From DATATV01 sp035551355 (lineage in GTDB: Bacteria > Actinomycetota > Actinomycetes > Mycobacteriales > Pseudonocardiaceae): a stretch of DNA of 64,000 bases. The DNA lies in NCBI GenBank assembly GCA_035551355.1, contig DASZNF010000009.1:40093-104092 (forward strand). The letters are read 5' to 3'. The position numbers and the translations under genes were made by a program. Positions 47,808 to 55,759 of this stretch are shown here, piece after piece; the first letter of the stretch is position 1; each line of letters opens with the position of its first letter. The notes beneath the pieces are model-generated. The model saw nothing but the letters and a program-made list of their open reading frames with translations, did not search any database and had not been told where the DNA came from.

Positions 47808-47845
47808 GCCCTCTCATCTCAAGAACGCCCTCTCATCTCAAGAAC
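47808..47845. repeat. 19-bp perfect tandem duplication at the BKACE/SDR junction
   Basis: GCCCTCTCATCTCAAGAAC occurs twice head-to-tail (47808-47826, 47827-47845). On the coding strand each copy reads GTTCTTGAGATGAGAGGGC, containing both the BKACE TGA stop and the GAGAGGG ribosome site of the SDR gene. The duplication moves the SDR start 19 bp further from the BKACE stop. Confidence 0.9.
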
Positions 47846-48755
47846 GGCCGCGCAGGGCGAGCATGGCGCGGGCCTCGTCGGGGGTGGCGATCTGCTTGCC
47901 CAGGTCCTCCACCACGGCCCGGATCTTGCGCACCTGCTCGGCATTGCTGGTCGCCAGTTGCCCCTTGCCGATCCACAGGCTGTCCTCCAGCCCGACCCGC
48001 ACGTGCCCACCGAGCCAGGCGCTGTGCGTGCCGAACTGCATCTGGTCGCGGCCACCGGCGAACGCGGAGAAGTAGTAGTCGTCGCCGAAAAGCTTGTCGG
48101 CGATGCGCACCATGTGTTCCAGGTTCGCGTGGTCGGCGCCGATACCGCCCAGCACGCCGAACACCCCCTGAATCAACAGCGGCGGCTTGGCCAGGCCCTT
48201 CTCCACGAAGTAGGCCAGCGAATACAGGTGCCCGATGTCGTAGCACTCGTACTCGAACCGGGTGCCGAACTCGCCGAGCGTGCGCAGGGTGCTCTCGATC
48301 TTGTCGAAGGTGTTGACGAACGGATGCGAGTACGTGTTCTGCACGTAGGGCTTTTCCCAGTCGTAGCGCCACTCGCTGACCTTGTCGGCGATCTGCGAGT
48401 ACACGAAGTTCATCGATCCCATGTTCATCGACGCGATCTCCGGCTTGAGCGCGACCGCCGCGGCCAGCCGCTGGTCCATGGTCATGGACGACGCGCCGCC
48501 GGTGGTGATGTTGATGACCGCGTCGGTGTTCGCGGTGATCGGTTTGATGATCTCCTCGAACACCTCGGGTTCGAACGCGGGCCGCCCGTCCGGTTGCCGG
48601 GCGTGCAGGTGCACGATGGCCGACCCGGCCTCAATCGCCTCCAGCGCCGCCTCGGACACCTGCTCGGCCGACAACGGCAGATACGGACTCTGGGACGGCA
48701 CGTTGACCGAACCCGTGATCGCGGTGGTGATGATGACGTTTTCGGCCGCCCGCAT
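47838..48755 (-). CDS. BKACE-family (DUF849) beta-keto acid cleavage enzyme
   Basis: 305 residues, AAGGAGG site. BKACE TIM barrel: NVIITTAITGSVNVPSQSPYLPLSAEQ, AGSAIVHLHARQPDGRPAFEPEVFEEI (Zn HxH in HLHAR), INITTGGASSMTMDQRL, EIASMNMGSMNF, FEYECYDIGHLYSLAYFVEKGL (Glu), QGVFGVLGGIGAD, LGGHVRVGLEDSLWIGKGQLATSNAEQVRKIRAV. These enzymes condense a beta-keto acid with acetyl-CoA to give acetoacetate plus a new CoA ester. Substrate side chain determined by residues I cannot interpret. Operon with aldolase, cupin and DUF6282 hydrolase. Confidence 0.9.
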   Translation of the reverse strand: MRAAENVIITTAITGSVNVPSQSPYLPLSAEQVSEAALEAIEAGSAIVHLHARQPDGRPAFEPEVFEEIIKPITANTDAVINITTGGASSMTMDQRLAAAVALKPEIASMNMGSMNFVYSQIADKVSEWRYDWEKPYVQNTYSHPFVNTFDKIESTLRTLGEFGTRFEYECYDIGHLYSLAYFVEKGLAKPPLLIQGVFGVLGGIGADHANLEHMVRIADKLFGDDYYFSAFAGGRDQMQFGTHSAWLGGHVRVGLEDSLWIGKGQLATSNAEQVRKIRAVVEDLGKQIATPDEARAMLALRGRS

Positions 48756-48927
48756 GGGTTTCCTCCTTGAGAAAGGGTCATCCGGTCAGGTCAGCGGGCG
48801 AGGGCCCGGTAGGTGTCGAGCTTCGCCGAGCAGACCGTCGGCGCGGTCGGCGGCCAGCCGGGTGATCCCGGCCGAGTACGCGCCGAGCCCCCGTGGCACG
48901 TCAGAACGGTGGCCGGCAACGACAGCG
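48756..48927 (-). other. 172-bp gap with a possible coding remnant
   Basis: Between the aldolase stop and the BKACE start, one minus-strand frame reads RGLGAYSAGITRLAADRADG, then LLGEARHLPGPRPLT to a stop, without its own start. It could be the tail of a deleted gene or chance. Otherwise the gap holds only the BKACE ribosome site (AAGGAGGAAA). Confidence 0.3.
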
Positions 48928-49713
48928 TCATCCGCGTTGGTCGGCTTTCCGGAACGCGGTGACCAGGCCGCGCGCGGCCTCGGCCAGCATCGAGGTGTCG
49001 TTGGACAGCAACACGAAGTCGCAGCCATCGCGCACCGCCTGCGCGGCCCGGTCCGGCACGCCGCCGAACGCCAGCCCGCAGCGTTTGCCCGCGGCGTGCG
49101 CGGCGGCGATGGCCGAGCCGATCAGCTCCTGCACCTCGGGCGCGGCCGGGGTGGACCCCATCGACAGGGAAAGGTCAGCCGCGCCAACGAAAACGGCGTC
49201 GACCGAATCCAGCGCGAGGATGTCCGGGGCGGCCTTGATCGCCTCGACGCTCTCCAGCTGCGGAATGCACAGCACGTCGTCGTTACCGGTGGCCAGGTAT
49301 TCGGCGTTGGGCCGCAGGCCCCAGCCGCCGGCCCGGCTGGTGCCGCCCGCGCCGCGGATGCCGTGCGGCGGGAACCGGCAGGCCCGGCCCACCGCCTCGG
49401 CCTGCTCGACCGTGTCCACGTGCGGCACCAGGATGCCCATGGCACCCGCGTCCAGGATCTTCTGGATGGTCGACGGGGTGGTGTCGGGCACCCGGACCAG
49501 CGGCGACAGGCCCAGCGCGGCCGCCGAGTTGATCAGCCGGTAGGCGGTCTGCAGGTCCAGCGGCGCGTGTTCCAGGTCGATCACCACGAAGTCGAACCCG
49601 GCGAAGGCCATGATCTCCACCGGCTCGCCCGCGGTGATCTTCAGCCAGGTGCCCAGCGGCGTGGTGTCGCCCGCGGCGAACAATCCGGCGCCGGTGCGCT
49701 GCGGCCCGCTCAC
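48928..49713 (-). CDS. HpcH/HpaI-family class II aldolase
   Basis: 261 residues from GTG 49713, overlapping the cupin stop by 4 nt. HpcH/HpaI signatures: PLGTWLKITAGEPVEIMAFAGFDFVVIDLEHAPLDLQTAYRLI, SPLVRVPDTTPSTIQKILDAGAMGILVPHVDTVEQAEAVGRACRFPPHGIRGAGG, CIPQLESVEAIKAAPDILAL (metal Glu) and VDAVFVGAADLSLSMG (metal Asp). Catalyses retro-aldol cleavage of 4-hydroxy-2-oxo acids (or citramalyl-type substrates) to pyruvate plus an aldehyde. With BKACE it suggests a pathway ending in small keto acids and acetyl units. Confidence 0.92.
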   Translation of the reverse strand: MSGPQRTGAGLFAAGDTTPLGTWLKITAGEPVEIMAFAGFDFVVIDLEHAPLDLQTAYRLINSAAALGLSPLVRVPDTTPSTIQKILDAGAMGILVPHVDTVEQAEAVGRACRFPPHGIRGAGGTSRAGGWGLRPNAEYLATGNDDVLCIPQLESVEAIKAAPDILALDSVDAVFVGAADLSLSMGSTPAAPEVQELIGSAIAAAHAAGKRCGLAFGGVPDRAAQAVRDGCDFVLLSNDTSMLAEAARGLVTAFRKADQRG

Positions 49714-50618
49714 GGCATCGGGTAGTCGTCGGCGTTGAGCACCCAGCCCGGTTTCTCCGAGAAATCCACCCGCGGCGGGCTGAAGATGTCGATCAGCTGG
49801 TTCACCCCGGGATCGCTGGCGGCCGAGGTGTGCACGGTGGGCGGCGGGATGATCGCCACCGACGGGCTGGGCAGCGTCACGTGCTCGTCCGCCCGCCACA
49901 CCGTGCTGTCGGCCAGCCACGGGGTGCGGATATGGTGCACGTACTCCCCTTGCACGGCAAGGGAAAGCTGCTCGAAGTCGTCGTGCGTGTGCGGCGAGAG
50001 CTTGCGCGGGTCGCGCGGTCCGGCGACCTCCGGGATGAAGTTGACCATGAACGCGCGGGTGCGGAAGATGCGGCCGAACCGGCCCGGCTCCTCAATGACC
50101 TCGGAGAGCTTGTAGAACCGGACCTTCGCTCCGCCGACGGGTTCCGGCCACCGGTTCAGCAGCGCGACCCTCGGGTGGTCCTGCGCGTAGGCCTCGGCGT
50201 TGGCCGCCCGGTCCCGCCAGGCCGGTTCGCCCGCCTCGATCAACCGCACCAGCGGGCCGTCGCCGCGCACGCTGATCCGGGACGCCCCGGGCGGCACCAC
50301 GACCAGGCCGGGCTCGCCGATCACCGTGGCGCCCTCGTCGGTGAGCACCGAGAACTCCGGCGAGGCGCCGGTGACCACGATGGCCAGTTCGCCCGCCAGC
50401 GTGCCGTTGTCCAGGTCGTCCCCGGACTTGGCGTCGGTGTGCACCAGCACCACGTTCTGGCCCCGCACGATCGCGGTGCGCTCGTCCGCGGTCGCGCCAC
50501 TCGGAGACGCGATCTGGTGGAAGTCGAAGTACTGCGCGGCCGCGATGCCCTCGCCGCTGTCCGGCCGGGTCGCGGTCGCCGTGGCGAGCGAGGACCGCGG
50601 ATCGTTCTTGTCGTACAC
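49710..50618 (-). CDS. Two-domain cupin protein of the IclR island
   Basis: 302 residues, GTG start with AAAGGA. Two cupin domains: N-terminal (about 40-130; GELAIVVTGASPEFSVLTDEG, VVPPGASRISVRG) lacks clear metal His. C-terminal (about 170-290; KLSPHTHDDFEQLSLAVQGEYVHH with H-x-H...E, then PSVAIIPPPTVHTSAA with His) keeps a full metal site. Such bicupins include isomerases and dioxygenases. Unknown specific reaction. Translationally coupled to the HpcH aldolase. Confidence 0.75.
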   Translation of the reverse strand: MYDKNDPRSSLATATATRPDSGEGIAAAQYFDFHQIASPSGATADERTAIVRGQNVVLVHTDAKSGDDLDNGTLAGELAIVVTGASPEFSVLTDEGATVIGEPGLVVVPPGASRISVRGDGPLVRLIEAGEPAWRDRAANAEAYAQDHPRVALLNRWPEPVGGAKVRFYKLSEVIEEPGRFGRIFRTRAFMVNFIPEVAGPRDPRKLSPHTHDDFEQLSLAVQGEYVHHIRTPWLADSTVWRADEHVTLPSPSVAIIPPPTVHTSAASDPGVNQLIDIFSPPRVDFSEKPGWVLNADDYPMP

Positions 50619-50636
50619 GGCAGAATGTCCTTTCGC

Positions 50637-51527
50637 TCAGGCGTCCAGGTTGAGGAGATAGGCCGGGTTGTCCCGGACCATGGTCTGCAGGTCCTTTTCG
50701 GACAGTCCGAGATCCAGCAGCGCCTCGGACACCCGCAGCCAGGCGTCGACCGGCTTGGGATTGGCCTTCTGGCCGAAGTCCGAAGCCAGCACGGTGTGCT
50801 CCGGGCCGAGCTGCTCGATCCAGTTCAGCAGCTTCTTCGGGTCCCATTTCTGGGTTCCCTCCGGGTCGTACATGCCGACCTCGTGCTCGATGTACGCGCC
50901 GAGTTCGATCAGTTCCCTGCACAGCCCGGGTTCGGCGCCGATGACGAAGTCGGGATGGCTGACCACCATGCGGGTCATGCCGCGTTCGTTGGCCGCCTGG
51001 AACAGCGTGCGGATGTACTCCGGGTACATGTGGCCGCCGTTGACCACGGCCTCCTGTTCCTTGATCTCGTCCAGGATCTCGGCCGCCTCCGGCTTGAGCG
51101 TGCCGTTCTCGTCGACGATGTCGATGCGTTCCAGGGTCAGCGGCACGGTGGTGGTGGGGAAGGCGCCGTCCTCGGGGTGGCATTCGATGTGCCGGCCGGA
51201 GGAGATGGTCGGGAACCACACCACCTTGCCGCCCATCCGCAGGCACATCCGCACGGCGTGGATGTTCAGCCCGCCGACGGTGCTGTTCAGCGCGATCCCG
51301 CCGTAGGCGGTGGCGGCCACGTCGGCGAACCGGCCCTTCATGGCCAGGATGTCCATCTGGGTGTTGTGGTGGTGGGACTTGGCCACCATGGCGCGCAGCC
51401 CGATCCGGGCGCCGTCCTGGGCCGCCTCGACGTGGTCGAAACGCCGCGGGAACGGGCTGGGCCCGGAGTGGACGTGCATGTCGACCAGGCCGTCGAGGAC
51501 GGAGGCGACGGCGGGACGCTGGCTCAT
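50637..51527 (-). CDS. DUF6282-like metal-dependent hydrolase (amidohydrolase/PHP-type)
   Basis: 296 residues. LVDMHVHSGPSPFPRRFD (HxH metal motif near the N terminus), MVAKSHHHNTQMDILA (His cluster), MVVSHPDFVIG (His) and HTVLASDFGQKANPKPV (Asp), ending LQTMVRDNPAYLLNL as in amidohydrolase barrels. I recall similar proteins under the name DUF6282. A ring-opening or amide/lactone hydrolysis would suit the fold. First gene of the leftward catabolic operon, divergent from the MFS gene, with the shared IclR operator core between them. Confidence 0.7.
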   Translation of the reverse strand: MSQRPAVASVLDGLVDMHVHSGPSPFPRRFDHVEAAQDGARIGLRAMVAKSHHHNTQMDILAMKGRFADVAATAYGGIALNSTVGGLNIHAVRMCLRMGGKVVWFPTISSGRHIECHPEDGAFPTTTVPLTLERIDIVDENGTLKPEAAEILDEIKEQEAVVNGGHMYPEYIRTLFQAANERGMTRMVVSHPDFVIGAEPGLCRELIELGAYIEHEVGMYDPEGTQKWDPKKLLNWIEQLGPEHTVLASDFGQKANPKPVDAWLRVSEALLDLGLSEKDLQTMVRDNPAYLLNLDA

Positions 51528-51636
51528 GGAGGGCCACCCTTCGTTCGCATTATGAAGTCATCGTTCACTATAAGACCGAATGTCAACCCGCAACACCCTC
51601 TTGTGCGGCTGCGATCACACACATACCGTGTCAATC

Positions 51637-51651
51637 GTTCACTTCGTGAAC
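51637..51651. promoter_or_regulatory. IclR operator core in the DUF6282/MFS divergent promoter
   Basis: GTTCACTTCGTGAAC is a perfect 6-bp-arm dyad around TTC. The identical 15-mer is found at the IclR start codon (54937-54951), 13.3 kb of shared logic within one island. It is 56 bp upstream of the MFS ATG and 110 bp from the DUF6282 ATG. Confidence 0.85.
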
Positions 51652-51707
51652 ACGCGGTTCGCAGTGACGAGTCATGCGCCGCGAGTAGCCGATTCCGGAG
51701 GACGCCG

Positions 51708-53075
51708 ATGTCCACGCCGCCCCACACCGCCCAGCCCACCGCCGAGCCGCGCTCCGGCCCGGCCCAGGGTCCGGACCGGGCCAAGGTGCGCGCCGCGGTG
51801 CGCGGCGGAACGCTCGCCTACTTCGTCGACCAGTTCGACATCTATCTGCCGATCGTGGTGCTGGCCCCGGCCACCCTGTACTTCCAGTCGGCGAACCTGA
51901 GCGCGAGCACCACCGCCCTGCTGTCCTCGCTGGTGTTCGCCTCCACGCTCATCGGCCGCCCGCTCGGCGCGGTGATCTTCGGCCACTTCGCCGACACCAT
52001 CGGGCGCAAGCGCACCACCCTGGTCGCGGTCGGCGGTTTCGGCGTCATCACGCTGGCCACCGCCTGCCTGCCCGGCCACGAGACGATCGGCACCTGGTCG
52101 GTGGGCCTGCTGATCGCGTTGCGATTCGTCGACGGGGTCTTCCTCGGCGGCGAGTACACGACGGCGGTGCCGCTGGCCATGGAGTGGAGCCCCAAGCACA
52201 AGCGCGGCCTCTACGCCTCGCTGATCACCATGACCTCACCCGGCGCCTACGTGGTGATCGCCGCGATCACCTTGCTGATGCTGCAGTTGCTGCCCTCGGC
52301 GGGCCTGCACAGCGCCTACGTGCAGTGGGGCTGGCGAGTGCCGTTCGGAGTCGGCGCCCTGCTGTCGGCCGCGCTGTTCCGCTACTACCTCACGCAGGTG
52401 CACGAGCCGCCGACCGAGCTGACCGGCGAGCGGCACAAGCTGCCCTTCGTGCGGCTGCTGGTGAAATACCCCAAGGCCCTGGCGCAGGTGTTCGTGCTGA
52501 TGACCGGCACCTGGCTGGCCACAAACATGGAGGCCGCGGTCACCCCGGCGCAGCTGAAGGCGCACCTTGCCTTGTCCAGCAAGGAAGTCACGCTGACCAT
52601 GCTGGTGATGAACGCGGCCGCGGCGGCGGCCTACCCGCTGTTCGGCCTGCTGTCCCAGCGCATCGGACGCCGCCGGTTCTACATCGGCTACGGCCTGACC
52701 ATGGTGGTGATCGGCGCAGGCTCCTACACCCTGCTGATGGAATCGCACGGCGGGTTCGGCGCGGCGCTGGGCTGGGCCGTGCTGATCGGCGTGTTCACCA
52801 TCGGCACGTTCGGCCCGATCGCGGCCTACCTGACCGAGCGCTTCCCGGCCGGCATCCGGTCCACCGCGTACGGCGTCGGCTACAGCCTCGCGCTCATCGC
52901 GCCCGCGTTCTACCAGTTCTATCTCGGCCAGTTCGACGGTGTGCTGCCCGCGCACCTCGCCCCGGCCGTGCTGATCGTGCTGTCCGGGGTGCTGATCAGC
53001 CTCGGCGGGTTCCTCGGCCCGGAGACCAAGGACGTCGACATGGCCGACGACGACACGATTCCGGCGCTGTCCTGA
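51708..53075 (+). CDS. MFS metabolite:H+ symporter (MHS-type)
   Basis: 455 residues from ATG 51708 (CGGAGGA). Twelve hydrophobic segments. MHS-type signatures: YFVDQFDIYLPIVVLAPATLYF (D-x-F-D TM1), GRPLGAVIFGHFADTIGRKRTTL (loop 2-3), FVDGVFLGGEYTTAVPLAMEW (TM5), LLSQRIGRRRFY (loop 8-9) and YLTERFPAGIRSTAYGVGYSLA. Members import carboxylic acids (shikimate, benzoate-like, dicarboxylates). Upregulated with the divergent catabolic operon through the common operator; expected importer of the island's substrate. Its stop overlaps the flavoprotein gene. Confidence 0.9.
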   Translation: MSTPPHTAQPTAEPRSGPAQGPDRAKVRAAVRGGTLAYFVDQFDIYLPIVVLAPATLYFQSANLSASTTALLSSLVFASTLIGRPLGAVIFGHFADTIGRKRTTLVAVGGFGVITLATACLPGHETIGTWSVGLLIALRFVDGVFLGGEYTTAVPLAMEWSPKHKRGLYASLITMTSPGAYVVIAAITLLMLQLLPSAGLHSAYVQWGWRVPFGVGALLSAALFRYYLTQVHEPPTELTGERHKLPFVRLLVKYPKALAQVFVLMTGTWLATNMEAAVTPAQLKAHLALSSKEVTLTMLVMNAAAAAAYPLFGLLSQRIGRRRFYIGYGLTMVVIGAGSYTLLMESHGGFGAALGWAVLIGVFTIGTFGPIAAYLTERFPAGIRSTAYGVGYSLALIAPAFYQFYLGQFDGVLPAHLAPAVLIVLSGVLISLGGFLGPETKDVDMADDDTIPALS

Positions 53076-54124
53076 CCGCGCTGGAGACCGAGGTCGGCGG
53101 CCTGGTCACCGCCAATCCGGTGTGGGTCGGCTCGTCCGAGCTGACCATGACCCGCGACGGGCTGATCACCTGTGTCGACGCGGGCGCCGGGGCGGTGGTG
53201 GCCAAGTCGGTGAACGAGAGCGCCGCCGCCCGCCGCCAGCTGGACATCGCCGACTACGCCTTCGTCGGCGAGGAGGGCCGGGTCCGGGCGCCGGGCGAGG
53301 CCCGGCGGGGCGACGGCCTGCTCAACCGGTCCGGACTGGCCCAGCTCGACCTGGACGACTGGCTGGCCGTGCTGGCCGAGGCCGTCGCGCACGGCAAACC
53401 CCGGGGCTGCCCGGTCATCGGCAGCGTCACCCTCGGCGATCCGGCCGCGGCCGCGCGGATCGGGCGGGCGCTGGCCGGGGTGGCGCCCGCGGTCGAGCTG
53501 AACATCGGCGCGCCGCACGGCCGGGAGGCCGGTGCGGTGCGGCAGCTGACCGAGGCCGACGCGGTCGGCCAGGCCGTGCGCGCGGTGCGGGCCGAAGTCG
53601 ACGTGCCGCTGTTGGTCAAGCTGCCCGGCCAGGCCTCGGACGTGCTCGGGCTGGCCCGGGCCGCCCGCTCGGCCGGGGCGGACGCGGTCGGCCTGGTCGG
53701 CCGGTATCCGGGCTTCCTGCCCGATCTGGACGGCGGCGCGGTGCTCGGATCGTGGGGCGCGTGGGGATCGCCGGCCTGTCTGCCGATGAGCCTGTACTGG
53801 GTCAGCAAGGCCCGCCTCGCGCTGGGTCCGCAGGTGCCGCTGGTGGGCACCAACGGCGCGCGCACCGCGGCCGACGTGCTGCGGTTCCTCGCCTCCGGCG
53901 CGAGCGCGGTCGAGCTGGTCACCGCGCTGTGGATCGGGGGTCCGCCGGTCATCGCCGAGCTGGTCGCCGGGGTGCGGGCGTACCTGGACGAGCACGGCGG
54001 CGACCTGGCCGGGTTCGTGGGCAGCGCGCTGGCCGGGGCCCGCGACTACGCCGACATCCCGCCGTTGCCCGAACCGGCCTGGCTGCCCTACACCGCCCGC
54101 TGGTCCACGTCGTCGGGCAGGTAG
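53072..54124 (+). CDS. Dihydroorotate-dehydrogenase-like FMN flavoprotein (probable CTG start)
   Basis: About 350 residues. TIM barrel of the DHOD/PreA type: VTANPVWVGSSELT, GAGAVVAKSVNES, GCPVIGSVTLGD, VAPAVELNIGAPH (N), VDVPLLVKLPGQ (Lys), VPLVGTNGARTAADVLRFLASGASAVELVTALWIGG (FMN phosphate site). The N-terminal strand starts right at 53072, where the only start-like codon is CTG overlapping the MFS TGA. The first GTG (about 53120) would remove conserved residues. Probably reduces a C=C bond of a cyclic or unsaturated substrate. The 3' end overlaps the convergent IclR gene by 37 bp. Confidence 0.8.
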   Translation: MTALETEVGGLVTANPVWVGSSELTMTRDGLITCVDAGAGAVVAKSVNESAAARRQLDIADYAFVGEEGRVRAPGEARRGDGLLNRSGLAQLDLDDWLAVLAEAVAHGKPRGCPVIGSVTLGDPAAAARIGRALAGVAPAVELNIGAPHGREAGAVRQLTEADAVGQAVRAVRAEVDVPLLVKLPGQASDVLGLARAARSAGADAVGLVGRYPGFLPDLDGGAVLGSWGAWGSPACLPMSLYWVSKARLALGPQVPLVGTNGARTAADVLRFLASGASAVELVTALWIGGPPVIAELVAGVRAYLDEHGGDLAGFVGSALAGARDYADIPPLPEPAWLPYTARWSTSSGR

Positions 54125-54942
54125 TGCCCGCCCAGTTCGCGGGTCAGCTCGCGGGCGGTGTCGATGACCGCCCGCAGCTCGGGCGCGTCGTCGGACATGG
54201 ACAGCGTGTTGTCCGGGCCGACGATGGCCAGGGTGGCGCAGATGCCCCACTCGTCGAACACCGGCGCGGCCACCGCCACCACGCCCGGGGTGCTCATCGC
54301 CGAACAGTGGCCGACCGCACGCACCCGCTCCACCTCGGCGCGCAGCTCGTCCCGGGCCGGGCCGGGCAGGTTGGCCATCAGCCGCCCCATGGACAGCTGA
54401 TCGGCGTGGTAGGCCAGGAAAACCTTGCTCTGCGCGGCTTCCAGCGGCAGGTGGCTGCCCACCCGCACGGACAGGATGACCACGGTCGAGGGGTTCTCCT
54501 CGACCCGGGAGACCACCGGACCGGTCAGTCCCCACAGGGACAGCACCGCGCTGGACCGGGTGGTCCGGGACAGCGCCTGCATGTGCCGGGGCGCCAGGGT
54601 GATCACCCGGCGGTGGCCGATGGCGAACGCGCCGAGCTGCAGCAGCAGCCGGCCGGGCGCGTAGCCGCCCTCGACGCTGCGTTCGAGTAGTCCGGCCGCG
54701 GCCAGCGAGGTGCAGTACCGGTATGCGGTCGTGCGGTTCAGGCCGAGCCGCTCGGCCACCTCGGCCGCGGTCAGCTCCGGCGTAGCCGGATCGAACAGCG
54801 ACAGGATCTGGCTGACCCGGCTGACCGCCTGGATATCGGCCTGGTCGCCCCGATCCGGACGGCCGGCGTCGGCGGACCGCGTCGATTTGGTCACGGGGGC
54901 CTCCGCCGGCTGGTCATCGAGGGGTCGGTCACGGGTGTTCAC
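54088..54942 (-). CDS. IclR-family regulator of the catabolic island
   Basis: 284 residues from GTG 54942. Winged HTH about 38-100 (AVSRVSQILSLFDPATPELTAAEVAERLGLNRTTAYRYCTSLAAAGLLER). Effector domain about 110-270 (VVSRVEENPSTVVILSVRVGSHLPLEAAQSKVFLA, GVVAVAAPVFDEWGICATLAIVGPD). The HTH differs from the other IclR gene at 1833. The start codon lies inside the palindrome GTGTTCACTTCGTGAACAC, implying leaderless mRNA and autoregulation. Confidence 0.92.
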   Translation of the reverse strand: MNTRDRPLDDQPAEAPVTKSTRSADAGRPDRGDQADIQAVSRVSQILSLFDPATPELTAAEVAERLGLNRTTAYRYCTSLAAAGLLERSVEGGYAPGRLLLQLGAFAIGHRRVITLAPRHMQALSRTTRSSAVLSLWGLTGPVVSRVEENPSTVVILSVRVGSHLPLEAAQSKVFLAYHADQLSMGRLMANLPGPARDELRAEVERVRAVGHCSAMSTPGVVAVAAPVFDEWGICATLAIVGPDNTLSMSDDAPELRAVIDTARELTRELGGHYLPDDVDQRAV

Positions 54943-54953
54943 TTCGTGAACAC
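54935..54953. promoter_or_regulatory. IclR autoregulatory operator over its own start codon
   Basis: GTGTTCACTTCGTGAACAC is a 19-bp dyad (8-bp arms, TTC centre). The minus-strand GTG start (54942-54940) is part of it. The core is identical to the site at 51637-51651. Confidence 0.85.
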
Positions 54954-55200
54954 GCAGGACAGGCTAGCTCACCGCGGTCCGGGACCGGCGACGATCGGCG
55001 CACTCGGTGTCCTGCGCGCCGCGACCCTCGGGTACGCGCGGCGCAGGCTGGTCGTTCATCGCCGATTTTCTCGGTTTTCGACAATGTCACGCCACGAGCT
55101 TTTCCCGGCATTCAGACCCGGGCGGTTCGCCCGATTGCACATATGCGCACAACCCCCTTGACTGAGGCCGCCGCGCCCTTGACGCCCGAGAGGAATTCCC

Positions 55201-55689
55201 ATGTCGGTCACCGACGAACTCCTGGCCAACAACGCCCGCTACGCCGAGACCTTCTCCGGGCCGCTTCCGTTGCCGCCCAGCAAGAAGGTTGCCGTCGTCG
55301 CCTGCATGGACGCCCGTATCAACGTCTACGGCGCACTCGGTCTGGCCGAGGGCGAAGCGCACGTCATCCGCAATGCGGGCGGGGTGATCACCGAGGACGA
55401 GATCCGCTCGCTGGCCATCAGTCAGCGTCTGCTGGGCACCGAGGAGATCATTCTCATCCACCACACCGACTGCGGCATGCTGACCTTCACCGACGACGAT
55501 TTCCGGAAATCCATCCTGGCCGACGTCGGCGTGAAACCGGGCTGGGCGGCCGAGGCGTTCGACGATCTGGAGGTCGATGTGCGCCAGTCGATCGAGCGGA
55601 TCAAGGCCAGTCCGTTCGTGCCCAACAAGAACTCGATCCGCGGCTTCGTGTTCGACGTGGCCACCGGCAAACTCGACGAGGTCGCCTGA
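55201..55689 (+). CDS. Beta-carbonic anhydrase
   Basis: 162 residues, ATG 55201 with GAGAGGAA. VAVVACMDARINVYGALGL (Zn Cys plus Asp-Arg dyad), AHVIRNAGGVITEDEIRSLAISQRLLGTEEIILIHHTDCGML (Zn His and Cys). The short Rv1284-like form. Hydrates CO2 to bicarbonate in the cytoplasm. Monocistronic; a 20-bp tandem repeat and a terminator-like hairpin follow. Confidence 0.95.
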   Translation: MSVTDELLANNARYAETFSGPLPLPPSKKVAVVACMDARINVYGALGLAEGEAHVIRNAGGVITEDEIRSLAISQRLLGTEEIILIHHTDCGMLTFTDDDFRKSILADVGVKPGWAAEAFDDLEVDVRQSIERIKASPFVPNKNSIRGFVFDVATGKLDEVA

Positions 55690-55699
55690 CCCCAAGCCT

Positions 55700-55739
55700 G
55701 GCTTTCCCTCTCCGGGCAAGGCTTTCCCTCTCCGGGCAA
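55700..55739 (+). repeat. 20-bp perfect tandem repeat after the carbonic anhydrase gene
   Basis: GGCTTTCCCTCTCCGGGCAA twice, head-to-tail (55700-55719, 55720-55739). The second copy supplies the left arm of the following terminator, so the duplication duplicates half of a hairpin. Confidence 0.9.
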
Positions 55740-55754
55740 CGAAAAACCCCGGAG
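55730..55754. terminator. Terminator hairpin between carbonic anhydrase and the MDR oxidoreductase
   Basis: CTCCGGG (55730-55736) pairs with CCCGGAG (55748-55754) with an A-rich 11-nt loop. On the minus strand the loop gives a T-rich run. Located between two convergent genes. Confidence 0.65.
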
Positions 55755-55759
55755 ACGGA

